A stretch of 37,544 bases of DNA from NCBI GenBank assembly GCA_003427395.1, contig BFEA01000075.1, positions 703,096-740,639 on the forward strand. The letters run 5' to 3'. Shown piece after piece: positions 24,399 through 34,900 of the stretch. The notes beneath the pieces were generated by a model. That model was not told where the DNA came from and did no database searches. It saw only the letters and a list, made by a program, of their open reading frames with translations. Position numbers and translations under genes: made by a program. Position 1 is the first letter of the stretch; the number at the start of each line of letters is the position of its first letter. This stretch comes from Chara braunii. Taxonomy: Eukaryota > Streptophyta > Charophyceae > Charales > Characeae.

Positions 24399-25739
24399 CT
24401 TCTGTATGCATTTGACCTCGTTGGCTAAATGTCATTGGTTGTACGTGTTGTGGATCTGTGTGCTTGGTTGTTGCTGTGTTTTGATCAGATCAATCTGATG
24501 GAACTTGTCTATGGGTCATTAGAGGGCCCTGAAAGGAGCAGTCTCCTGAGAAATGACGACAGTGACGAGGATGGTGATGCTCCTGAGGAGTTGTTTCGCC
24601 ACCGCCGTGCTTCGCACAAGGTAAAAGAATGGCTCCTTCGTCGTCAAGACTGTCTCCCAAAGAGTTTTAATCGGCTGCCACTGCTGGACGTCCTTCTTTT
24701 GCGAATCTGCCTGATGCATGCTTCTCATTGGGATGACAAGGCCTGTTTGTATCATCGTGCCAAACGAAGGGAGGAGCATGAGTGATGGTGGCTGCAAAGG
24801 TGCAGGTAGTGATTGTAGCGTTAATAGAGAAGGACAGGGCAAGTTCAGGAACGGACGAGGTGAGGAGGAGGTGGAGAAGGGGTGAAGAGAGGGATGAATG
24901 AAACGTGAGGAAACAAGAAAGGAGGAGGGAGAGGGAGGCAGGGAGGCATGAAAAGAAGAATGGACCACATGAGGAGAACGAAGGAGAATCGGTGAGGGGG
25001 AGAGGAAGACAGATAGGAAGGCAGGTGATGGGAGAGGAGAGGGAAAGAGAATGGCGGAGGAAAAAGAGAGAGAGAGAGAGTGTGGAAGAGGGAGAGAGAA
25101 AGAGGAAAGGAGGAGGAAAAAAGGAAGTTAGAAAAAGGGGGGGAAAGTAAGTTTAAAAAAGGGTGGAAACTTCGAAAGAGTAAACAAAAACGTCGAAACA
25201 GTAAGCTAACATCAGTTTATTGCATCATGTCACGTTTTAATTTTGGATTACGGTGTGAAATACAGTCACTAGGTATTAAATCAATTTGTCTTCTGACACT
25301 TCTGTGACATTCTGCCTCACTTTCAGATCTTTTGTTCCGTCTCGGGTGACCTCTGCCTCGCTTGAGGAGATCATTTTTGCTTTCCAACGAACTTGTTGCA
25401 CTTGTTATCACCGTGTTTGTATTGCTGTCTTCACCGTCATCACCTCTTGCAATTGATTTTTTTTTTGCGGGGAGGGGGCGGTATTTGCTTGTGCATCATG
25501 CAGGAAGCCTCACATAGTGGATATTCCAATCTGAAAGACATTGATGCCGATGATTGCAGCAGGTTTCACTTTCCTAGCACACAACTCAGTGATTGGTCAC
25601 ACGATGAGGTAAGAATTATCGCCATCCTGTCCTTCAGGACATCCGTTAAAATCGTATTGTTGCATCTGTGTGCCCCCCTGCAAAGTGCCATCCAGGAGTA
25701 TGGATGTGGCTGTCGGGGAGTATGTCCATGCATGCAGGC

Positions 25740-25815
<76 letters not shown>

Positions 25816-25853
25816 GACTGTCGGGGAGTATATGCATGCATGCATGCTTGTGN

Positions 25854-25916
<63 letters not shown>

Positions 25917-25953
25917 GAGAGAGGATGTGACTGTCGGGGAGTATAGGTGTGTG

Positions 25954-25988
<35 letters not shown>

Positions 25989-28900
25989 GATGTGACTGTC
26001 GGGGAGTATATGCATGTTGAGAATGACCTGCTGTGATGTACCGTATGTGTTCTTTTTGTGAAATCAGTGGTGACTCGTGAGTGCTTTGGAACATGACTTT
26101 CTTCCCTGTTGAAAATGAACTGCAGTGGTTTCTTTTGTACTTTCTTATGGAATCGATCAGTATGTACTATGTGCTTTGGTATGTGCATTATTCCATGGTT
26201 GAAATTGTCAAGTTTGTGTGTACCTCTACACCAATCGTAAGCCCGATTCTCCATAGGCCCTGTAGGGTGAATAGAGAAGTAGAGAGGTTTATAGTCTGGT
26301 TCTGCTTATAACGATTGGCTTCTGACCTGGTTCTGTGTGTGATTGGCCTACGAGATAGGTCCGTCCTGTTCAGCCATCACTCTCAGCCATTGGCAAGCAT
26401 TTCTAGCAGGAGGCTAGGAGTTATATTGTGGTGAAAATGGGCTCAGGAGAGAGAGGCGAGGCGGAGCTTTCAGCTTGGACTTCTTCAATGGATGTTAGTA
26501 ATCACATTTTTAGTCTATCGTTACGCTGAGGTGATTGGCTTACCTCTGGCTGACAAGTTGCATTGATTTGATTGGTATTTTTCTTTACAGATCATAGAGT
26601 CGATCAGGGATCGATTCGTGACTGGGGACTGGGAGAAAGCAGCTTTGAGGAACAAAGGGGATGGAGGAGAAGGAGAGAGTGGTGACGATGATGGTGACGA
26701 GGAAGTCTTCGGGGATTTCGAGGATCTAGAGACAGGAGAGAAACATGGTGCTGGTCACAAGGGGTCACAGAATCCAGCGGCAGGGAGTAAAGGAGCAGAA
26801 GCGGAAGAGAGGCGTCTTAAGAAACTCGCTCTGAAAGCACGATTCGATTCCAAATATCCTTTTTTGACCTGGCAACTCTCCCATTTCTTCCTTCCTTTCG
26901 ACTAATGTAGGATCGTCAGTTTCTGTAAGTATATATATGTATGGCTTGTGCAGCTTGAAGTTTTCCCTCATCTGGTTCTTTTGTCTCGCCACGTCAACTA
27001 TAAAAGGGTCCGCGACGGGCGATGCTTTCAGCACAACTTGCAGATATCCACCATGAACCGAGATTAACACAAGTCCCCAAGGCACACAGAGTACAGTAGT
27101 ACTGAAGGTTCTGCTCTGGACTAAGCGAACAGGAAAAACTTGGGCTTAGCAAGTGGGGTTTAGGAAATTGGCGGTCAGAAAATTGGGGGTCAGAAAATTG
27201 GGGGTCAGAAAATTGGGGGTCAGGAAATTGGGGGTCAGAAAATTGGGTGTCGGAAAATGGGATGTCGGAAAATTGGGGGTCAGGAAATTGGGGGTCAGGA
27301 AACTGGGGGTTGGAAAATTGGGGGTCGGAAAATTGGGTGTCACTATGACGGAAGGTTGGGTGTCAAAAGTTGGGGGTCACTGTGTCAGAAAGTTGAGAGT
27401 CAGAAAATTGGAGGGGGCCCAGGAAAGCCTCTGAACACAGAAAAAGCACCATGAAAGCTCCAGGTGACATCATCATCGCTACCGTTGTCGTCGCCATTGT
27501 GGTCATCATTGTCGCCGTCATCGTTGTCATCCTCCTCGTTATTGTCATTGACTGTGTTGTCAATATGATCGTAGCATCATCATCAGCATCATCAGCATCG
27601 TGTTTCCGACTTTGAACTTAACGTGCTATGGATGAGCTATTTTGGCAATAAAGGATTATAAGGGGCCTTTCTCAGAACATCTTTTTTTGCTGGCCCAGTA
27701 TGGGGCTGTCGGGGGCACGAGTATCGGCATCTAAGTTTCGATTCACGGACATCTTTCGGCAAAGACAGGCCTTTTTTTAAATGTGTTTTCCAAACACTTG
27801 GGACCATCATCTATGGTCCCAGGCACTTGGGACCATCATCATCTATGGTCCCAGGCAGCACTTGGGACCATCATCATCTATGGTCCCAGGCAGCACTTGG
27901 GACCATCATCATCTATGNCCAGGCAGCACTTGGGACCATCATCATCTATGGTCCCAGGCAGCACTTGGGACCATCATCATCTATGGTCCCAGGCAGCACT
28001 TGGGACCATCATCTATGGTCCCAGGCACTTGGGACCATCATCTCTTGGGGCCCATGCACTTGGGACCATCATCTGTCGTCCCTGGCACTTGGGACCATCA
28101 TCTGTGGTCCCTGGCACTTGGGACCACAATCTCTATGGTTGCAAGCACTTGGGGCCATTATCTATCTATGCCCCCCCCAAGTTCCGGACATTGTGTGATT
28201 GTTATCTATTGTCTGACATGCTTATGAGAAGCCGTCGGACATGGACATCCCTGCATGTCGGAGCTTGGCAACCCAGCATCACTAAAAAAGGCCTGCTCAC
28301 AGCAGACATCCCTGCATGTCAGAGCTTGGCAACCCAGCATCACTAAAAAAGGCCTGCTCACAGCAGCCCTGCTGATAAGTGGTTCTCAACGCCACCCTAG
28401 ACTACGCCGTCACATCAATATGGGCCTCGGGGCCGCCAGCTGCATAAAATCAGTGTTCGCACTAACAGTCACTGTTCCTTATTGCAATCAATGTTCGCAC
28501 TAACTGTTCGTTATTGCAAACTGGCAAAATGTGGCACATGGTGTTTGGAGTTTGAACCCGTAAGTCAGAGAGGAACCACAAGTGACCATCGACAATGAGC
28601 ATTGTGATTGATGCCAAGATGTTACTGTCCTGTCCTTGACTTTAACATACATATGATGGGATGGAAGGCGATGAAGATGAGAATGACGAGGATGACGAAA
28701 AGAAACCAGAGAAGCATGGTGCTGGCCGCAAGGAAATGGAGAAAAGTTATTACGACCAGGTAAGCGTGCTGGCTGTTTACGCAACCTTCCTTTTCTTTTG
28801 CCTCCCATCGTCCCATGACATTTGTCGTTCTTTCTTATGGCTGAAAAGAAACACTGACTGAATGAAGCTGTGCACAGCAGCACAGCCGAGACAATTATCA

Positions 28901-31900
28901 CTAATCTGCATTCTTTCCCTCGTGAGCCTCTTTGCTGTTGCGTTGCCCGCAGCTCGTGGATGATGCCTTGAATTCTCCACTACTGCTGGGGGGGATGGTG
29001 TCGGGAGAGGCGTGTCGGATCTCTCTAATGGACTTGACTTCACTAGAGAAGCCCGCAGCCTCCCAAGTCATAACTCGGAATCGTGCCATAAGTTTTTGCA
29101 TTCGCAGTTTCGCAGCATATTCCATCGGGCCTCACATGGTGTTTGTACCTCGCTCAAAAAAAAAAAAGAAAGAAAAGGTGTTTGTACTGCACTCATTCCT
29201 TCCTCGAAACGAGAAAAGGTGTTTGTTGTACTGCACTCATTCCTTCTTCGAAACGATGCGATGTGGCTGTTGGTCATTTCAGCTTTTTGTGGGGTTAACT
29301 AACGCAGAAGCAAATGTCGATGCCGCATGTCTTTTTCTGATTTGATTTGTTTGTCGATACAACAGATAAAGGAGGAAATGGAGCTGCAGAAACAGAGGAA
29401 CAAGGCAGAGCTTGCGGGACTGGATCCCAAGACCCGCGTCGAGATGGAGGGGTTCCCAGGGGGCTCGTACATGCGCCTTGAGCTGAAGGGCATGCCTTAC
29501 GAAATGGTGGCGTTTTTCGACCCAAGGAAGCCCCTCTTGATCGGTGGCTTGGCGGCACATGAGGAGTCAACTGGCTATATGCAGGTACAGCGTGAACGCG
29601 TAATTGTCTCTCGGGGTAACTCGTCGGCCCACGACATCTTTGGGACTCACTTCAAGGCAGCTAAAATGCTGCTACATTATGTACCACAACAGTTGTATGC
29701 CCATCGCTCTGTCCATTACGTACCATTTTGACACTTTGTTGGATGATTATGCGTACAGTAAATGAATAGTGACCAGAAGGTGAAAGATTCACTGCAGCAA
29801 TTATGCTTCAGCTCAATCCCAATCTTCTACGTCGCCCAGCGACCCCCATCACAGTAATTACGACATCACATTCACACTACGAAGGATTTTGAGAGTTGAG
29901 TCCCCACTCTGGGACGCAGGTCTGAGTTCCGTACTCAAACCACCAGTACCTTTCCCAGCTATTTTGTTCCAACGCGCGCGGTTTAACACTCCACAAAATC
30001 GTGTCGCCAGGCAAATTGCATGCCATGCCGGTTTGGCAGGAACTGGCTGGCGGCACAGCTGGAAAAAGAGGCTGCGACGGACTGTTTTTTTTCTTCCCTT
30101 TAGAAACAAAAGCAAAGAAAAAGAAGGCTTGGACGGGCTGGTGATTGAAATCATGCCCAATGCGTCTACTTGGGGATGCACAAAAAAGCACCGGCACCCA
30201 TCCTCCCCCGCACACGCCAGCAGTTCCCCTGGGCATCTGACGGCCTGTAACAGGAAGATCAAAATCTGATGGGCCTTTTCCTTTCTGCACCTTTTATCCA
30301 CAGCCAGCCTGATGTGGGAGACACATCATGATCAGCATTATCACGACCGTTCTTGCCATTCTCGTCATCATTTCTCCTACCTCTGCTGCTCTCTTCTTGC
30401 TTCTCACCCTCATCCCTCTCTTTCTCCAGTCCTCCTCTTCCTCCTCCTCCCCCTCCCCCTCCCCCCCGTCCTCCTCCTGTTACAACTACTGCTACCACCA
30501 CCACAACTACGAGCACCACCACAACTATGACCACCCTTCGCGACTACGACTGCGGTCATCACCGCCGTCGGTATTACGGACGCCACCTCCAGCAGCACCA
30601 CCTTTGCCACCACCACCACCTCCACCTCTACATCCTCTGCCGCCACCACTACCTGCTCATCCACCCCCACACCACGCACTCCATCACAGCCACCACCTCC
30701 ACTGCCACCGCCACCACTGCCGCTGCTGCGACCACCGCCAGTACAGCTCTATAACTACTTGTGGTACCAGAACTGGAAGAACCATGGGTATTGCGATCAC
30801 CGCTAGCGGTAAACACCGCACAACAACTGCTCCTTTGGCGTTGTCACCCTAATAGAACGTCCGATCATCATATAGCAGCTGTATTTGGGGCGACTTTCAG
30901 TCTAGATAGAGTGACAATGATCAGGTGCTCTGTAGGGGTGAAGACGGTACTTGTTCTACTGGTCGGAAACTACCGGTAGGGAGTGCTACCTTCTTCCCCC
31001 GAACATAACGCCCATGCGTTGTTAACGAATACAACGCATAGGCGGCGTTCTATTCCAATACAACGCATATGTGTTCTATTTGAATATCCCTAAATTTCGA
31101 ATACAACTCGTATGTGTTCTAATCGTTTTTTTTTCAAATTCGAAAACTCAAATGCAACTTATATGCGTTATGTTCGTGTGAAGACGGTAGTAGCCAAAGG
31201 AGCAGGTGTCAGAGCACGAACTGCTACCGGGGTAGGGGTTGTTTGAAACAACTGGACTTATCACTGGCTATCTAGTGTCAACCAGTCCTGACAGCTCAAA
31301 AACAGTAGAAAATTACTAGAAAATTACTAGAAAATTACTAGAAAATTACTAGAAAATTACTAGAAAATTGCTAGAAATCAATAGATGACACACTGGCTCA
31401 TTTCTGCTTCTAAGGGCGCTCATTTTGAATTGTTGCTCTCGTTTGTTGTTGGAAATTTCCGACTCCAGGTTCGCTTGAAGAGGCACAGATGGCATGAGAA
31501 AGTTCTGAAGAACCGCGATCCTTTGGTGGTATCCTTAGGCTGGCGACGATATCAGACTTTGCCAGTTTACGCAATTGAAGACCAAAATGGGCGCCACCGA
31601 ATGCTGAAGTACACCCCGGAGCACATGCATTGCCGTGCTATCTTCTGGGGGCCTCTCGCTCCTCCGAACACAGGTCTTGTCGCCTTCCAAATGCTCTCAA
31701 ACAATCAGGTATGTGTTTTTTTCCGTACGTGTGCCGCTGTTATCTGTGTGATTGTCGCATGTTCTTTCTTCTTCATCGAATCTTATCTTCTCGTGTCTGC
31801 TTCTGTTCGTCGCAAGTAAATGGTACTCAATCCAGAGTAGCGCGGCATTCTTTCCTTTATAAAACTTTTTCCAATCTGTTTCACTTGACCTTGTATGCCT

Positions 31901-31902
31901 GG

Positions 31903-31942
<40 letters not shown>

Positions 31943-34900
31943 ACTTGTACGGCTTGAAATTCCTCCTCTGTAGAACCTTCGCCTGCCCAATATTCAGCTG
32001 TCTATTGCTGGAGTTGCTGTTGATAAAACTTTTTGGCCCGTTGTCCGCGACATCGAACGAATTTTAGTATTTTACAGTTTTTACTTCACAATTTTCAACG
32101 GTGAAATCTTTGGAGAAATAAGATCCGCCCGGCGCACGGTGAATAGAGTTGCCTCTGTATTCTCCCTTCAACCTCACACAGCCCGATCAACAAGAGACTT
32201 CTCCTGTAGGAAGCTTACTCTCTGTAATAAGTTTTTAAATCAAGGATGTAGGAGATGATGTGCAGAATGACACTTCTCTTGTAGGAAGCTTACTCTCCGT
32301 AATAAGTTTTTAAATCAAGGATGTAGGAGATGATGTGCAGAATGACACTTCAACTTTTCAACGGTGAAACATTCAGCAGCGAATTTTTCAGCCCCATCCA
32401 CAAGAGATGTCTTGTCCGAAAGGATCGAAAGATTCGAAACTATTCTTTATTGCTTTTAAAGTTTAAACCACAATTAACTCGCCCAGGCAAACTTGAGAAT
32501 GGAAAATGTAAAATTTAAAAAATAATAAAAAAATAATAATAATAAAGCCTTGAGAATGGAAAATGCGGCATTCCGGGTTCTTTGGATGAACAGTGCTAGC
32601 GGACCAAAGTGGCAGGCGATGCCAGGGCCCCCCCCCAAAAAAAAAAAAGAGAAAAATGCCTCCATGGCGATTCGTTTTTTTTTGGCGTGTAGGGGGAATC
32701 AGCGTCGGCAAAAAGAGGCTCGGAGGTACCGGTGGTTTAAACGAAAGATAAACGAGATACTGCATGGGGATTATGTTTTTACTTTTGAACGGGGAAACAT
32801 TAAAAAGAGTATCGAGATCTCAATGGTGAAAAGGTCGCCGGGCGCTGAAAAAAAAATGCTATGCCGGGTGCCCGCGGCTGGCAGCGGGGTGGGTCGATAG
32901 GCTTGGTTGCGAGCGGTCATCTGCTTTTTGCAAAATCTATTGACTGCAACATTTTAAAAAATCAGGAACATACACTGATTGCATACCTTTTCAAGACAAA
33001 GAAAATACTTAAAATAGAACAAATGTTCCATCATGGCAAAACCAAATTTCTGGCTGTAAATGAACACTTTTTTTTTCTCCCTTCTGCTACCAGCAGGCTG
33101 GCGAAAGATTTTTTTTTTTTTTTTTTTTCCCTCCCTGCTGTTACTGGTAGGCTGCTTGCTTGCTTTTGCTCATATTATGCTTGCTTTGCTTTCGGTTCTA
33201 TTTTTCGTGTTTTGCTTTCAGTGCTATTTTTCTTGCTTGCTGGCTTGCTTGTGCTGACACTTTGCTTGCTTCCTGTCTTGCTTTTGTTGATACTTTGCTT
33301 GCTTGCTTGCTTATGCACCCCTTGCTTGGTGTATAGCCAGATTCAGTCCCGGAAGTGCTACCGTCTTCCCTCAAACACAATGCAACCTGATTATGAATGT
33401 GTATACAAGCTACGTGTCCGTCCCGATACGGACAAGATGATGGTGCGTTGCATTGCGTTGCGTTCAGGGGATGACGGTGGTGTGCGTAGGCACCTGGTAT
33501 TTGCCCACTCCCTTGCCTGCGTTCTTTTTTTTGTTTTTTTGTTTTTTTTTTGAACAAGTGCTCCAGTCTATTCGTGAGGAGCAGCACGTGCTGGGAACCG
33601 GGCCCAGCGTCCCATATCGAATTATACAGATCATTGAGAACATTTGAGGTCGTTTGAGGTCATTTGAGATACCGGGGCCATTACCCGGCTTCGGCTGAAA
33701 CCAATCTGTGAACACGATGAGACTTGCTTCGTTACCCGCTATAGTAGTTTCGGTGATAACTTGCTTCCTTGCTTGTCGGCCTGGTTTTGTATGTCGCTTG
33801 ATTGGTCAGTCCTCATTTCGCATATGCGCGACGGGGGTGGTTCTGGAGCTGGATCAATCGTTTCGCATTGTGAAAAAGTTGAAGCTTGTTGGATATCCAT
33901 ACAAGATTATGAAGAACACAGCGTTTCTGCGGAGGATGTTTACGTCGGAATTGGAGGCAGCGCGGTTCGAGGGCGCAATTGTGCGCACTGTGAGCGGCGT
34001 TAGAGGACAGATCAAACGGGCTGTGCGTCCGGGATCGAAGTTTGGTCGAAAGGAGGGGGGGGAAGTGCGGTGCACTTTCGAAGACAAAATACTGATGAGC
34101 GATATCGTCTTCCTTCGAGCATGGGTTAACGTGGACGTGCCTCGATACTTCAACCCGGTCACAAATCTGTTAAGTGCCGACGAGATGGGCTGGAAGGGCA
34201 TGAAAACAGTCTCACAGCTGCGAAGAGAGAAGGGACTGCCTGTGCCAGTGAACAATGACTCTCTTTACAAGGTACACGTCGTATGTCACCAAGTATATGT
34301 TTGTGTTTGTTGTTTTCTGAACATTTTCTTCTTTCCTTTTTCTTCTTTCCTTTTTCTTTTTTCCTTTTTTAAATGGCTTGTACCAGTGAACAATGACTCT
34401 CTTTACAAGGTACACGTCGTATGTCACCAAGTATATGTTTGTGTTTGTTGTTTTCTGAACATTTTCTTCTTTCCTTTTTCTTCTTTCCTTTTTCTTTTTT
34501 CCTTTTTTAAATGGCTTGTACCAGTGAACAATGACTCTCTTTACAAGGTACGTCGTATGTCACCGAGTTTTTTTTTTTTGTGTGTGACCATTTCTCAATT
34601 TATGCGTGTTATCCTTGCGCATGTGTTTGTTGTTTTTTGTCGCTACCATGCATTGTCTGCCCTGTCTACTCCTCCAGGCATGTAGGAGTACTTAGATTTC
34701 CCAGCCTCTTAGCGAAAAGATGTGTAGTGTTTTTTTTTTTTTTACTATTTTACTATTTTGAATTTTCTGTACCAGGCATTGCTACACGGAGACTCGCATC
34801 TGCGCTCCAAAGTCTCAGCAAGCTCAGCGATGAAGTATAAATCGCTTTTAATTTTTGTGTGAAAATTCACGGGCAGCTGTTTGTCAGCGTCGCTTCGCTC

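Larger units (their letters stand above)
26854..28650 (+). other. Intron 11: U12-type AT-AC intron
   Basis: This intron of 1797 nt starts ATATCCTTTTTT, which matches the minor-spliceosome 5' splice site consensus ATATCCTTT. Near its end TCCTTGAC matches the U12 branch-point consensus (TTCCTTRAC). The branch adenosine at 28639 is 11 nt before the terminal AC at 28650, within the usual spacing. The splice joins a split Lys codon and restores the conserved FDSKYDG. No GT-AG alternative restores it. The intron also holds two tandem arrays (27162-27412 and 27794-28160) and a 61-bp duplication. Confidence 0.88.
29585..31468 (+). other. BMS1 intron 13
   Basis: An 1884-nt intron. It has a repeat starting CAAACCACCAGTACCTTTCC at 29936 (same terminus family as 20671), a CCT/CCA/CAC-rich stretch (30380-30740), a truncated short MITE ending GGGGTGAAGACGGTAC (about 30850-30950), a complete MITE (30986-31190) and an 11-bp array (31305-31375). 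Confidence 0.8.
31709..33809 (+). other. BMS1 intron 14
   Basis: A 2101-nt intron with a poly-A run of about 40 nt (31902-31940), a 75-bp tandem duplication (32197-32346), a dispersed repeat (32580-32930), GCTTGCTTGC-rich sequence (33150-33310) and GCTACCGTCTTCCCTCAAAC at 33358, a lone MITE-like terminus. Exons 14 and 15 join directly in the conserved protein, so no exon is missing here. Confidence 0.8.

Noticed and set aside
27794-28160. CRISPR-like array
   Set aside because: Units are contiguous with no unique spacers, and the window is clearly a eukaryotic intron.
28953-29000. A possible BMS1 exon starting LVDDALN after TTGCCCGCAG
   Set aside because: Arabidopsis has LVDKLKEE here, but splicing exon 12 (SYYDQ) directly to exon 13 (IKEEMELQ) matches the family without it. 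No good in-phase donor follows at the needed place.
33357-33455. BMS1 exon between exons 14 and 15
   Set aside because: SNNQ of exon 14 continues directly into FRI.ATGVV of exon 15 in all BMS1 proteins I know. The stretch begins with a MITE-like terminus.
34383-34565. In-frame protein repeat in BMS1 from the 138-bp copies
   Set aside because: The frame stays open because 138 is a multiple of three, but the extra sequence reads hydrophobic Phe/Leu/Ser from an intronic T/C tract, so splicing at 34271 is far more likely.
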